Shown here: positions 53,695 through 63,033 of the stretch, one piece after another
How the letters are laid out: every line of letters starts with the position of its first letter
Numbering within the stretch: position 1 is the first letter of the stretch
NCBI RefSeq assembly: GCF_014267175.1
Contig: NZ_JACMTR010000002.1
Location: 5,109,501-5,173,500, forward strand
Length of the DNA: 64,000 nt
Reading direction: 5' to 3'
From: Pseudonocardia sp. C8
Lineage (GTDB): Bacteria > Actinomycetota > Actinomycetes > Mycobacteriales > Pseudonocardiaceae
The notes under the pieces: model-generated
Databases searched by the model: none
Told to the model about the DNA's origin: nothing
What the model saw: the letters and a program-made list of their open reading frames with translations, nothing else
Made by a program: the position numbers and the translations under genes

Positions 53695-54918
53695 ATGGCG
53701 ACCCCCGTGCCGATCACCCCCGCGTCCGTCGCCGGGCTGCCCCGCGGGCTGCTGGCGGCCGCTCGCCGGCTGCAGCCGCGCACCGTCGCGCTGCGCCGGG
53801 CGCTGCACCGGGTGCCCGAGCTCGGGCTCGACCTGCCCCGCACCCGGGACGCCGTCCTCCGGGAGCTGGCGGACCTGCCCGTGACGGTCCGCACGGGGCG
53901 GTCGTGCAGCTCGGTCGTCGCCGTGCTGGAGGGGGCCCGGCCGGGCCCGGCGCTGCTGCTGCGCGGGGACATGGACGCGCTCCCGCTGCAGGAGGACACC
54001 GGGCTGGAGTTCGCATCGGAGGTCGACGGCGCCATGCACGCGTGCGGCCACGACACGCACACCGCGATGCTCGCCTCCGCCGCCCGGCTGCTGGCCGGCC
54101 ACCGGGAGCGGATCGCCGGCCGGGTGCTGCTGGCCTTCCAGCCGGGCGAGGAGGGGTTCCACGGCGCCCGGCACATGCTCGACGAGGGCCTGCTGGACGA
54201 CGGGCCGGAGCTGGCCTACGCGCTGCACATCTCCTCCACCGTCCCGAGCGGGGAGCTGCACCACCGGCCGGGCCCGATCATGGCGGCGGCCGACGTGCTC
54301 GCCGTGACCGTGACCGGGCGGGGCGGGCACGCGTCGGCCCCGCAGGACGCCTGCGACCCGGTCCCGGCGGCCGCGGCGATGGTCGGCGGCCTGCAGGCCC
54401 TGCTCACCCGCCGGGTCGGCCCGCACGAGTCCGCGGTGCTCACGATCGCCCGGATCCAGGCCGGGACCACCGACAACGTCATCCCCGAGACGGCGGAGCT
54501 GACCGGAACGCTGCGGACCCTGTCCGAGCCCGTGCGGGCACTGCTGCACCGCGAGGTCGCGACGCACTGCCGGCACGTTGCCGAGGCCTACGGATGCACC
54601 GCCGAGGTGGTGATCACACCGGGTTACCCGGTGACGGTGAACGACGCCGAGGCGACGGCGGCGCTGGTCCGGGTGGGCGAGAAGGTGCTCGGCGACCGGG
54701 CCTGCGTGCCGATGCGGGACCCGCTGATGGGCGCCGAGGACTTCGCCTACGTGCTGGAGCGGGTGCCGGGGGCGCTGGCGTTCCTCGGCGCCCGGCCGCC
54801 GGCCGTCCCGCAGGCCGGGGCCCCGCCGAACCACTCGAACCGGGTGGTGTTCGACGAGGCGGCGTTCCCGGCCGGCGTCGCCGTCCACGCCGGGCTGGCG
54901 CTGGCCGCGCTGTCCTGA
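53695..54918 (+). CDS. M20-family amidohydrolase/peptidase
   Basis: A 407-residue metal hydrolase of the HipO/AmhX type: MHACGHDTHTAML (Cys/His metal site), FQPGEEGFHGARHML (Glu pair) and DNVIPETAELTGTLRT as in N-acyl-amino-acid hydrolases; the C-terminal GAEDFAYVLERVPG and final NHSNRVVFDE are conserved. It should remove an acyl group from an amino acid or conjugate. ATG 53695. The amidase gene follows 18 bases later on the same strand. Confidence 0.9.
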   Translation: MATPVPITPASVAGLPRGLLAAARRLQPRTVALRRALHRVPELGLDLPRTRDAVLRELADLPVTVRTGRSCSSVVAVLEGARPGPALLLRGDMDALPLQEDTGLEFASEVDGAMHACGHDTHTAMLASAARLLAGHRERIAGRVLLAFQPGEEGFHGARHMLDEGLLDDGPELAYALHISSTVPSGELHHRPGPIMAAADVLAVTVTGRGGHASAPQDACDPVPAAAAMVGGLQALLTRRVGPHESAVLTIARIQAGTTDNVIPETAELTGTLRTLSEPVRALLHREVATHCRHVAEAYGCTAEVVITPGYPVTVNDAEATAALVRVGEKVLGDRACVPMRDPLMGAEDFAYVLERVPGALAFLGARPPAVPQAGAPPNHSNRVVFDEAAFPAGVAVHAGLALAALS

Positions 54919-54936
54919 CACCGGCAGGCTGGGCCC

Positions 54937-56235
54937 GTGCTGCCGCTCACGGACCTGTTGCGCGCCCTGGCCACCGGTGATCTGTCGCCCCGTGAGCACG
55001 TCGACGACGTGCTGGCCCGGCTGGAGGCCGACACCACCAACAGCGTGATCGTCCTGGACGCCGAGCGGGCCAGGGCCCGGGCCAGGGAGCTGACCGCGCT
55101 CGCCGCCCGCGGGGAGCGGGCCGGGCCGCTGCACGGCGTCGCCGTCGGGATCAAGGACCTGATCGACGTGGCCGGGCTGCCGACCCGGTGCGGGTCGCGG
55201 CTGCTCGACGACGCGCCGCCGGCCGCCGCGGACGCCCCGGTCGTGGCGATGCTGCGGGCGGCGGGCGCGGTCGTCGTCGGGAAGCTGCACACCCACGAGT
55301 TCGCCTACGGGCCGGTCGGGGACGTCGCAGCGACCGGCCCGGCACGCAACCCGCACGACCACGGGCGGGTGACCGGCGGGTCCTCGTCCGGGCCGGCGGC
55401 GGCGGTCGCGGCCGGGCACCTCGCCCTCACGGTCGGCACCGACACCGGGGCGAGCGTGCGCACCCCGGCCGCGATCTGCGGGGTGGCGGGGCTCAAGCCG
55501 CGCCGCGGCGCGCTGCCCGGTGGGGGTGTCTTCCCGCTCGCGGAGTCCTTCGACACGGTCGGGCTGCTCGCCGCCGACGCCGGTTCGCTGGCCGCCGCCC
55601 GGTCCGCACTCGGGGGCGGGACGGACGGCCCGCCCGGCGGTGCCGCGCGGCCGCGGGTCGGGGTGGCGTGCGACGACTGGTGGCGCCCGCACGATCCGGT
55701 GATCGCCGGCGCGGTCCGCGCCGCGGCCGACGCGCTGGCCGGGCTCGGCGTCCCGGTGGCCGAGCAGGACACCCCGGGGATCGCGGAGCTGACCGCGGCC
55801 TACCCGGTAATCACCGGGAGCGAGGCGTACACGACGCACCGGCACTGGTTCGCCACCCGGCGCGGGGAGTACCAGCAGGCCACCGCCGACCGGCTCGCCC
55901 CGCACGCCGACGCCCCGGCGTACGCCTATGTGGACGCGCAGCGCACCCGGTCCCGGCTCGGCGCCGCGCTGCTCGACCACCTCGGGTGCGACGTGCTGCT
56001 CTGCCCGACGACGCGGTTGCGCGCCACCCCGATCGGCGTGTCCGAGGTGGAGGGCCATCCGGTCCGGGCGTCCTTCCTGGACCTGACCTCGCCGTTCAAC
56101 CTCACCGACCGCCCGGTCGTGGCGCTGCCGGTCCCGGTGCCGGGACTGCCCGCCGGGATCCAGCTCGTCGGGATCACGGTCGGCGAGGACGTGCTGCTGG
56201 GGCTGGCCCGCGCGCTCGAGGGAGCCCTGCGGTGA
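54937..56235 (+). CDS. amidase (amidase signature family)
   Basis: A 432-residue amidase with the Ser-cisSer-Lys triad: Lys in VGIKDLIDVAG, cis-Ser in GGSSSGPAAAVAAG and nucleophile Ser in GTDTGASVRTPAA. Substrate unknown; relatives include glutamyl-tRNA amidotransferase GatA, but length and lack of GatB/C neighbours argue for a catabolic amidase. GTG 54937 has CAGGCT (54925-54930) at six bases. With the M20 gene it may form a two-gene acyl/amide degradation unit. Confidence 0.88.
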   Translation: MLPLTDLLRALATGDLSPREHVDDVLARLEADTTNSVIVLDAERARARARELTALAARGERAGPLHGVAVGIKDLIDVAGLPTRCGSRLLDDAPPAAADAPVVAMLRAAGAVVVGKLHTHEFAYGPVGDVAATGPARNPHDHGRVTGGSSSGPAAAVAAGHLALTVGTDTGASVRTPAAICGVAGLKPRRGALPGGGVFPLAESFDTVGLLAADAGSLAAARSALGGGTDGPPGGAARPRVGVACDDWWRPHDPVIAGAVRAAADALAGLGVPVAEQDTPGIAELTAAYPVITGSEAYTTHRHWFATRRGEYQQATADRLAPHADAPAYAYVDAQRTRSRLGAALLDHLGCDVLLCPTTRLRATPIGVSEVEGHPVRASFLDLTSPFNLTDRPVVALPVPVPGLPAGIQLVGITVGEDVLLGLARALEGALR

Positions 56236-56326
56236 TCCTCCCGGCGCGGGGTGCGGCGTTCCCGGCGGCCGGAGCCCGGCCGGACGGGTGATCGCGGCCC
56301 CGCCGGACGGCTCTACGCTGCGGGGC

Positions 56327-57277
56327 ATGCGAGCGGTGTGCGTGCTGGGGACCGGTCTGATCGGCGGGTCGCTGATGCGGGCCGCGGCCCGTGCCGGGCG
56401 GGAGGTCTGGGGCACCGCCGCGTCCGACACCACGGCGGCCGCGGCCGTCGCCGACGGGTTCGACGTCACCACCGACACCGACGCCGCGCTGGCCCGGGCG
56501 GCGGAGGCCGATGCGCTGGTCGCCGTCGCCGTCCCGCTCCCGGCGCTGGAGCCGGTGCTGCGCCGGGTCGACGCGGTCGCCCCCACCTGCCGGCTCACCG
56601 ACGCGGTGAGCGTGAAGGTCGCCGTCGCCGACGCCGTCGCCGAGCTCGCACCCCGGGCCCGCTACGTCGGCGGGCACCCGATGGCCGGTACCGCCGAGTC
56701 CGGCTGGGCCGCCGGGGACGCGGAGCTGTTCACCGGCGCCGCCTGGGTCGTCGCGGCCGACGACGGCCTCGACCTCGACGTCTGGCGGGACGTCGCCGAG
56801 CTGGCCTGGGCCTGCGGGGCGCGGGTCGTGCCGGCCGCGGCCGACGAGCACGACATCGCCGTCGCGCGGATCTCGCACCTGCCGCACCTGCTCGCCGCCG
56901 TGCTCGCCTCGGTCGGCGCGGGCGAGCAGGGCGACGACCTCGCCCTGGCGCTGTCCGCGAGCTCGTTCGCCGACGGCACCCGGGTCGCCGGGACCCGCCC
57001 GGAGCTGGTGCTCGCGATGTGCGAGGGGAACCGGGCCGCGCTGCTCGCGGCCGTCGACGACGCGCTGGGCCGGCTCGGCGCGATGCGCGGGGCGCTGGCG
57101 TCCACCGGCGGGCTGGCCGCCACGGTCCGGGCCGGTCACGCGGCCCGGATGCGGTGGGCCTCCACCCGCGAGCCGCTGGAACAGCCGGTCTCCTTCGACG
57201 GCGACCCCGCCGCGGTGCTCGCCGAGCTGCGCGAGCTGGGCCGCCGCGGCGACGTCGTGGAGCCCGGGAAGGGCTGA
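56327..57277 (+). CDS. tyrA: prephenate dehydrogenase
   Basis: A 316-residue NAD-dependent dehydrogenase of tyrosine synthesis. The dinucleotide motif GTGLIGGSL is at 8-16; DAVSVKVAV, GGHPMAGTAESGW and the HDIAVARISHLPHLLA block contain the catalytic His and substrate residues. No ACT domain is attached. ATG 56327 follows TACGCT (56314-56319) by seven bases, so a leaderless start is likely; an upstream in-frame GTG/ATG region lacks homology. Confidence 0.9.
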   Translation: MRAVCVLGTGLIGGSLMRAAARAGREVWGTAASDTTAAAAVADGFDVTTDTDAALARAAEADALVAVAVPLPALEPVLRRVDAVAPTCRLTDAVSVKVAVADAVAELAPRARYVGGHPMAGTAESGWAAGDAELFTGAAWVVAADDGLDLDVWRDVAELAWACGARVVPAAADEHDIAVARISHLPHLLAAVLASVGAGEQGDDLALALSASSFADGTRVAGTRPELVLAMCEGNRAALLAAVDDALGRLGAMRGALASTGGLAATVRAGHAARMRWASTREPLEQPVSFDGDPAAVLAELRELGRRGDVVEPGKG

Positions 57278-57290
57278 GGAGCCGGCGGGG

Positions 57291-57884
57291 TCAGCGCAGC
57301 TCGGCGCGCGCGGCGATGCCCGGGTGGTCGAGCACGAAGCCGTCGGCGTCGACGGTCAGCTCCGCGGAGAACTCCCCGGCCTCGAACCCGACCACGGCGG
57401 GCTCGGCCCCGGTCCCCGTCCGTACGGTGCGGTAGGTCTGCTCGGCCGCCTCCACCGTCAGCGTCGGCAGGTCGACGACCACGACGGTCAGCACGTGCTC
57501 GGCCGGTTCCCGGTGCAGGCCCAGCCGGCGGATCGGCAGGGCGTTGAACACCGGGCTGAAGGCGAGGTCGACGTCCCGCGCGTCGCCGAACGCGCGCTGG
57601 GTGCCACCGGATCCGTCGTCGACCAGCCAGACGCCCTCGGCGCTGCGGCTGATCGTCACCTGCTGCTCGCCTGCCGCGGTCGCCACGTCCACGGCCAGAC
57701 GCGACGGCGTGCCGTCCCCGGCCACGACGAGCCGGTATGACGCGGTCAGCACGCCCTCGGCGGTCCCGCGGATCATCCGGCCGACCGCGCGGAAGCCGTC
57801 ACCGGACGTCGTGATCCGGGCCGACTCCAGCCCGGTCGCGCCGTCGGTGTCCGGGTCGGACCGCCAGCTCAGCATGAGTGCCAT
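57291..57884 (-). CDS. putative glycolipid-binding family protein (PF06475-like)
   Basis: A 197-residue beta-rich protein matching the 'putative glycolipid-binding' family in layout: N-terminal LSWRSDPDTDGATGLESARI, YRLVVAGDG, WLVDDGSG, FSPVFNALPIRRLGL, and C-terminal TYRTV and VDADGFVLDHPGI. Function is not established. ATG 57884; GTG 57890 is an alternative. It is convergent with tyrA, stops 13 bases apart. Confidence 0.75.
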   Translation of the reverse strand: MALMLSWRSDPDTDGATGLESARITTSGDGFRAVGRMIRGTAEGVLTASYRLVVAGDGTPSRLAVDVATAAGEQQVTISRSAEGVWLVDDGSGGTQRAFGDARDVDLAFSPVFNALPIRRLGLHREPAEHVLTVVVVDLPTLTVEAAEQTYRTVRTGTGAEPAVVGFEAGEFSAELTVDADGFVLDHPGIAARAELR

Positions 57885-57925
57885 GCACACACCACCCGAT
57901 CGAGGATCTCCGGGTGGAGATCGTG

Positions 57926-58870
57926 TCATCCCGCCGGTTCGCGGCGGACGTCGGTGGGGTCGACGTCGTCGCGCACCCCGCGGAACACCGGCTGGCGGAG
58001 CCGGGCGGCCGCCGTCCAGCCGAGGTGGGCGACCTCCACGACGACCGACGGCGTGCACCAGACCGCGCCGTCGGCGTCGGCGCGGGCGAGCGGCGCGGCG
58101 AACGGCGGCCCCTCCTGCCGGAGCGGCCCGAGCCGCTCGACGAGCACCTGCTGCACGGCCGCCCCGGCCAGGCCGGACCCCACCCTGCCGGCGAACTCCA
58201 GCCCGTCCGGGCCCGGGACGCCCAGCAGCAGCGCCCCGATCCGGGACGATCCGCCCCGCTCCGGCCGCCACCCGCCCACCAGGCAGCTCTGCGAGTGCCG
58301 GTGCGCGACCTTGACCCAGTCCGGGCTGCGCCGGCCCGGCCGGTAGCGCGAGGACTCCTTCTTGGCGACGACGCCCTCCAGGCCGCGCTGGGCGGTGACG
58401 GCCAGCAGCGCAGCGCCGTCCGGGTACAGCGGTGAGCTCTCGACGTGCGCGAGCCCGGCCAGGTCCAGCCGTTCCAGGGTGGCGCGGCGCTCGGACAGCG
58501 GCCGGTCCAGCAGCGACACCCCGTAGAGGCGCAGCACGTCGAACACCATGAACGTGACCGGGCGGCGCTCGGCGGCGGCCGGGGCGACCACCCCCTGCAT
58601 GCGGTGCGCGAGCGCGGCGAAGCTGGGGACGCCGCCGTCGAGCAGCACGATCTCGCCGTCGAGCACGACGTCCGGGGCCAGGTCCACCAGATCGGCGAGC
58701 TCCGGGAAGTTGGCGGTGACGTCCCGGCCCGAGCGGGTACGCAACCGGAGGGCCGGGCCGTCATCACCGTCGGCGACCTCGGCCAGCACGCGCATGCCGT
58801 CCCACTTGACCTCGAACGACCAGCCGGGACCGGTCGGGAGCGGTCCGGGGGTGGCGAGCATGGGCAACAC
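57926..58870 (-). CDS. ATP-dependent DNA ligase (LigD ligase-domain type)
   Basis: A 314-residue ATP-dependent ligase. The adenylated Lys is in FEVKWDGMR (motif I), followed by RTRSGRDVT (III), LDGEIVLLDGG, FDVLRLYG, LEGVVAKKESSRYRPGRRS (IV-V) and WVKVAHRH; the C-terminal OB fold ends the protein. It corresponds to the ligase domain of LigD alone, without polymerase or nuclease domains. Divergent pairing with ku (starts 73 bases apart) indicates non-homologous end joining. GTG 58870 is used; ATG 58861 three codons later is an equal alternative. Confidence 0.9.
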   Translation of the reverse strand: MLPMLATPGPLPTGPGWSFEVKWDGMRVLAEVADGDDGPALRLRTRSGRDVTANFPELADLVDLAPDVVLDGEIVLLDGGVPSFAALAHRMQGVVAPAAAERRPVTFMVFDVLRLYGVSLLDRPLSERRATLERLDLAGLAHVESSPLYPDGAALLAVTAQRGLEGVVAKKESSRYRPGRRSPDWVKVAHRHSQSCLVGGWRPERGGSSRIGALLLGVPGPDGLEFAGRVGSGLAGAAVQQVLVERLGPLRQEGPPFAAPLARADADGAVWCTPSVVVEVAHLGWTAAARLRQPVFRGVRDDVDPTDVRREPAG

Positions 58871-58943
58871 ACCGTCATGCTGTCACCGAATGCCCGGCGC
58901 GCCACGCGGTGAACGCGCCGAACCGGCGGAGGGGGAACGCCTC

Positions 58944-59960
58944 ATGCGGGCGATCTGGAGCGGGGCCGTATCGTTCGGCCTGGTCAGCGTCCCGATCAAG
59001 GTCTACTCGGCGACGTCCAACCACGACGTGCGCTTCCACCAGGTGCACGGCGAGGACGGCGGCCGGATCCGGTACAAGCGGGTCTGCGAGGTGTGCGGCG
59101 AGGAGGTGTCCTACGCCGACATCGTCAAGGGGTTCGAGACCCCCGAGGGCGAGCTGATCACGCTGGACGAGAACGACCTCGCGTCGCTGCCGGTCTCGAC
59201 CGGGCACGAGATCGACGTCATCGAGTTCGTGCCGAACGAGCAGATCGACCCGATGCTGTTCGACAAGAGCTACTACCTCGAGCCGGAGACGAAGGCCGCG
59301 AAGCCCTACGCGCTGCTGCGCGAGGCGCTCAACGAGACCGACCGCACGGCCGTGGTGAAGGTGGCGTTGCGGCAGCGCGAGACGCTCGCGCTGCTGCGGG
59401 TGCGGGACAAGGCGATCGTCCTGCAGACCCTGATCTGGCCGGACGAGGTGCGCGAGCCGGAGTTCGACGTCCTCGACTCCGACGTCGAGCTGCGCCCGCA
59501 GGAGCTGCAGATGGCGTCGTCGCTGGTCGAGAGCATGGGCGCGGACTTCGACCCGGCCGAGTTCCACGACGAGTACCGCGACGCGATGGTCGACCTCATC
59601 GAGGCGAAGAAGACCGACGGCGACGCCCGGCCCGCCCCGGCCCCGGAGAAGGCCGACGACTCCGACTCGATGAGCGACCTGCTCTCCGCACTGCAGGCCA
59701 GTGTGGACGCGGCGCGGTCGTCCGGCGGCAAGGCGGAGGCCGGCACCGCGAAGCGCTCGTCGTCGAGCCGGTCCTCGTCCGCGCGGGCCGGTGGCTCGTC
59801 CGGATCGTCCGGGTCGACCCGGAAGGCCGCGTCGGGGTCGAGCACCCGGTCGCGGTCGAAGAAGGCGACCGAGGAGAAGGAGCCGGCGGCGACCGGCACC
59901 GAGGGCGGCCGGACGAAGTCCACCACCACCCGGCGCCGGTCGACCAAGAAGACCGCCTGA
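58944..59960 (+). CDS. ku: Ku protein (non-homologous end joining)
   Basis: A 338-residue bacterial Ku. The core (1-240) begins MRAIWSGAVSFGLVSVPIKVY and contains VCEVCGEEV, FDKSYYLEPE and the IWPDEVREPEF region; it forms a homodimer ring on DNA ends. The last 100 residues are a low-complexity Ser/Arg/Lys-rich tail ending TTTRRRSTKKTA, which in other Ku proteins helps bind DNA. ATG 58944 has GGAGGGGG upstream. Divergent to the DNA ligase gene, forming a compact repair module. Confidence 0.95.
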   Translation: MRAIWSGAVSFGLVSVPIKVYSATSNHDVRFHQVHGEDGGRIRYKRVCEVCGEEVSYADIVKGFETPEGELITLDENDLASLPVSTGHEIDVIEFVPNEQIDPMLFDKSYYLEPETKAAKPYALLREALNETDRTAVVKVALRQRETLALLRVRDKAIVLQTLIWPDEVREPEFDVLDSDVELRPQELQMASSLVESMGADFDPAEFHDEYRDAMVDLIEAKKTDGDARPAPAPEKADDSDSMSDLLSALQASVDAARSSGGKAEAGTAKRSSSSRSSSARAGGSSGSSGSTRKAASGSSTRSRSKKATEEKEPAATGTEGGRTKSTTTRRRSTKKTA

Positions 59961-59967
59961 GGCGGAG

Positions 59968-61284
59968 CTACGGCCCGAAGCTGGACTCCGGCGGCGCCTC
60001 GTCCTGCTGCAGGGCGCCGAACAGCGCCTGCGAGCGCTGCCTGTCCCAGCGCAGGGTGGACCCGCTACCGGTCCCGGAGATCGGCACGGTCGTCTGGATG
60101 CCGTCCCCGCCGGACACGCCCTTCATCCCCCAGGCGAGCCCGGCCAGGTGCCAGAGGTGGTCGGAGTCGTCGACGGTGATCGTGTCGGTGACCGCCGACG
60201 CGAGCGGGACCATCCGGAACGGGTTGATCAGCGTCAGCGGGCTGGTCGCCTTCCCGAGCAACGCCGACAGGAACTCACGCTGGCGCTTGACCCGGTCGAA
60301 GTCCGAGCCGGGCGTGGCCCGGGTGCGGACGTAGCCGAGCGCGGTCTGGCCGTCGAGCTCCTGGCAGCCCGCCTGGATGTTCAGGCCCGCCAGCGGGTCC
60401 TCGATCGCCTGCGGGACGCACATGTCCACCCCGCCGACCGCGTCGACCGCGCCGACGAACCCGCCGAAGCCCACCTCGACGTAGTGGTCCATCCGCAGAC
60501 CGGTGGCCGCCTCTATGGTCTTCACGAGCAGCTGGGGGCCGCCGATCGCGAACGCAGAGTTGATCTTGCCGGTGCCGTGCCCGGGGATCGGGACCGTGGA
60601 GTCGCGCGGCAGCGAGACGAGCACGCTGCCCGAGCTGCCGGTGTGCAGCAGCATGATCGTGTCGGTGCGCTGACCGGCCGCGTCACCGGTGGCGAGCCGT
60701 TCCTCGTCCTCGGCGGACAGGCCGTCGCGGCTGTCCGATCCGACGATCAGGTAGTTCGTCCCGGACGACGACGCCTCCGAGTCGGCGGGCAACGCCTCGA
60801 CCCGGGTCATGTTCTGGTCGAGGTAGACGCCGAACCCGAGGACCGCGACCACCAGCACGATCGCGATCGCCTTCCACCGGCCGCGGCCGGCGCCGCGCAG
60901 CCGCCGCCAGTCCGGCAGCGTCGGCCCCTTGGTGATCCTCCCGTCCCGGGGTGCCCGGGTCGCAGGGTGCGCCGGTGGGCCGGCCCCGGCACCCCCGGCC
61001 GGACGCGGCAGGGCCTCCTGGCGGGTCCGTGGCGGTCCCTGCGGCGGCGGCCCGGCGGCCCGGCCGGGCGGGGGCTTGCGCAGCGGACCCCCGCGACCCT
61101 GCGACGGCGGCCGGTTCGGCTGCTGGGGAGGTGACGGCGGCGGCAGCGGCCGGCCGCCGTGCCCCGGGAGCGGGCCTCGCGGGGGTTGCCTCGCCCAGCC
61201 CGGGCTACCGCCGCGCCGCGGCGGGCGCCCACCCTGCGGAGGCCCACCACCACGCGGGGGCGGGCCGCGGAAGTCTCCGGCCAT
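59968..61284 (-). CDS. LytR-CpsA-Psr (LCP) family cell-wall glycopolymer ligase
   Basis: A 438-residue membrane protein: a 135-residue Pro/Gly/Arg-rich cytoplasmic N-terminus, one transmembrane helix (WKAIAIVLVVAVLGFGVYL), then the LCP domain with YLIVGSDSRDGLS, SLPRDSTVPIPGHG, HYVEVGFGGFVGAVDAVGGV (in part) and the conserved Arg region GYVRTRATPGSDFDRVKRQREFL (in part). LCP enzymes move teichoic-acid or arabinogalactan-type polymers from lipid carriers to peptidoglycan. ATG 61284. Its stop is seven bases from that of ku. The very long Pro-rich head is unusual in length. Confidence 0.9.
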   Translation of the reverse strand: MAGDFRGPPPRGGGPPQGGRPPRRGGSPGWARQPPRGPLPGHGGRPLPPPSPPQQPNRPPSQGRGGPLRKPPPGRAAGPPPQGPPRTRQEALPRPAGGAGAGPPAHPATRAPRDGRITKGPTLPDWRRLRGAGRGRWKAIAIVLVVAVLGFGVYLDQNMTRVEALPADSEASSSGTNYLIVGSDSRDGLSAEDEERLATGDAAGQRTDTIMLLHTGSSGSVLVSLPRDSTVPIPGHGTGKINSAFAIGGPQLLVKTIEAATGLRMDHYVEVGFGGFVGAVDAVGGVDMCVPQAIEDPLAGLNIQAGCQELDGQTALGYVRTRATPGSDFDRVKRQREFLSALLGKATSPLTLINPFRMVPLASAVTDTITVDDSDHLWHLAGLAWGMKGVSGGDGIQTTVPISGTGSGSTLRWDRQRSQALFGALQQDEAPPESSFGP

Positions 61285-61441
61285 GCCTGCTCCACCGTCC
61301 CGACCGGCCCTCGGGTCTGCGGGCCGGACCCCGACGATACTGCCGCCGTTCCCCCGGGTGGAGGACCCGGGGGAAGGCGTACCCCCGGCGGGGTCACGCC
61401 GCGTGTCGGCGAACCGGTCGCCACCGGGCATGATCGTCCCG

Positions 61442-62245
61442 GTGGACCTCCCCGCGCTCCCGCTGTTCGAGGACGACCTGGACGCCGAGGGCGTCATCCG
61501 GGCCACGGCACTCGTGCGCCGCCCGGACGACATGCCGGACGCCGCCGTCCTCTGCTGGTTCCCCGAGGTCGTCGACGCGGTCGGCGCCGGCGAGGCCCGC
61601 GCGCTGTCCGTGCTGCGCACCGAGCTGGGCCGCACCCCGGTCTGGCAGGCGCGCGGGCCGGCCGGGCGGCCGGTCGCCGTCCTGCATCCCGGTGTCGGGG
61701 CGCCGCTCGCGGCGATCTTCCTGGAGATCCTGGTGGCGCTGGGGGTGCGCACGGTCGTCGGCGTCGGCGGGGCCGGGGCGCTGCGGCACGAGCTGACGCT
61801 CGGGCACGCGGTGATCCTGGGCAGCGCGCTGCGCGACGAGGGGACGTCGTTCCACTACCAGCCGCCGTCGCGCACGCTCGACGCCGACCCGGGCGGGATC
61901 GCTGTCCTCGAACGCGTGCTCGGCGGCGCCGGCATCCCCTGGGTGGTCGGCCGGGCCTGGACCACCGACGCCGTCTACCGCGAGACCCCGCAGCGGGTCG
62001 CGCGGCGCCGGGAGGAAGGTTGCGCGGTCGTCGACATGGAGGCCGCCGCGCTGGTGGCGGCCGCGCGACGGCTCGGCGTGCGGTACGGCCAGCTGTTCCT
62101 GGCCGCCGACTCGCTGGCCGGCCCGGAGTGGGAGCACCGCGGCTGGATGACGGCGCGGGCGGCCCGCTCGGGCCTGTTCGACCTGGCCCTCGCCGCGGCC
62201 GAGCAGTGGGCCGCGGCACCCGCCACGGCAGGATGGGAGGCATGA
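61442..62245 (+). CDS. nucleoside phosphorylase-like protein (PNP/UDP family)
   Basis: A 267-residue protein with the PNP_UDP_1 fold: LHPGVGAPLAAIFLEIL, GVGGAGALRHELTLGHAVIL and the VDMEAAALVAAARRLGV motif that binds ribose and base. It should cleave N-glycosidic bonds of a nucleoside, with or without phosphate. GTG 61442 is preferred because CATGAT (61429-61434) seven bases upstream matches the leaderless pattern; ATG 61430 in the same frame is the alternative. It overlaps the PH-domain gene by ATGA. Confidence 0.78.
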   Translation: MDLPALPLFEDDLDAEGVIRATALVRRPDDMPDAAVLCWFPEVVDAVGAGEARALSVLRTELGRTPVWQARGPAGRPVAVLHPGVGAPLAAIFLEILVALGVRTVVGVGGAGALRHELTLGHAVILGSALRDEGTSFHYQPPSRTLDADPGGIAVLERVLGGAGIPWVVGRAWTTDAVYRETPQRVARRREEGCAVVDMEAAALVAAARRLGVRYGQLFLAADSLAGPEWEHRGWMTARAARSGLFDLALAAAEQWAAAPATAGWEA

Positions 62246-62607
62246 GCGAACCCGTCTTCGACAAGCGCGACCAGCTGGACAAGGTCGCGGCCGGCCTGCT
62301 GGAGGGCGAGCGGATCGTCGCGGTGCTCGACGCTGTCGGGGCCGGGACCGGGTTCCTCGGCCTCACCGACCGGCGGGTGGTGCTGCAGGACAACTCGTTC
62401 GCCCGGAAGAAGACGGCGATCACCTCGATCCCGTACTCCCGGATCAGCACCGTCTCGTTCGTCGCGGACCGCAACGTGCTGGGCCGGTTCGCGAGCTCCA
62501 GCACGATCTCGGTGACGGTCGGGACGCAGTCCTACGAGGTGCAGTTCCGGGGCGACGACAAGGTCAGGCTGGCCCACGACGTCATCCTCGGGCACCTCAC
62601 CCGCTGA
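62242..62607 (+). CDS. PH-domain-like small protein
   Basis: A 121-residue protein with the bacterial PH (bPH/YokE-type) pattern: LEGERIVAVLDAVG, TGFLGLTDRRVVLQDNS, the SIPYSRISTVSF strand and VQFRGDDKVRLAHDVIL helix. Such domains bind proteins or lipids; no enzymatic activity is expected. ATG 62242 overlaps the stop of the preceding gene (ATGA) and GGGAGG precedes it, so it is co-translated. Confidence 0.8.
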   Translation: MSEPVFDKRDQLDKVAAGLLEGERIVAVLDAVGAGTGFLGLTDRRVVLQDNSFARKKTAITSIPYSRISTVSFVADRNVLGRFASSSTISVTVGTQSYEVQFRGDDKVRLAHDVILGHLTR

Positions 62608-62613
62608 ACGGGC

Positions 62614-63033
62614 TCAGGCGTCGCGCAGGGCGGCGAGGAAGGCGAGCAGGTCGGCGGGCCCCTCGGAGGCGATCGCGTGGACCCGCCGGAGGTCGAGGTC
62701 GCCGTAGGCGTGGACCAGGAGGTTGCGGAACGCGGCCGCCCGGGCGAGCCGGTCGGCGAGGCCCTGATCGAGTACGCCGTGCCGCCCGAGGGTCCGGAAC
62801 GCGTCACCGTAGGTCGGCGGGGAGCCCAGTCCCAGGGCGACGCAGGACGAGACCGCCATGTCGATGACCACCTGGATCGCCTGCCAGAGATGCAGGACGA
62901 CGGCATCGGTCACGTCGGTCATCGGCCTGAGCGCCTCCGGGTCCTCCGGCAGCCGGTCGGCGACCCGGGTCAGGTGCCGCCGGACGGTCGCCGCCCGCTC
63001 GGCGAGGAGCTCCGGACGGATCGCCCCGCTCAC
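62614..63033 (-). CDS. hepT: HepT-like RNase toxin
   Basis: A 139-residue helical protein of the HepT (DUF86) family with the HEPN RNase motif R103-NLLV-H108-A-Y110 (RX4HXY). Toxins of this type degrade RNA and are silenced when the cognate MntA adds AMP to the motif Tyr. GTG 63033 overlaps the MntA stop as GTGA, the usual MntA-HepT order and coupling. Confidence 0.88.
   Translation of the reverse strand: MSGAIRPELLAERAATVRRHLTRVADRLPEDPEALRPMTDVTDAVVLHLWQAIQVVIDMAVSSCVALGLGSPPTYGDAFRTLGRHGVLDQGLADRLARAAAFRNLLVHAYGDLDLRRVHAIASEGPADLLAFLAALRDA

Noticed and set aside
53068..56598. A minus-strand open frame of 1176 codons
   Set aside because: Only its last 171 codons (tadA partner) are real; the rest is antisense to the M20 and amidase genes, which have full catalytic motifs.
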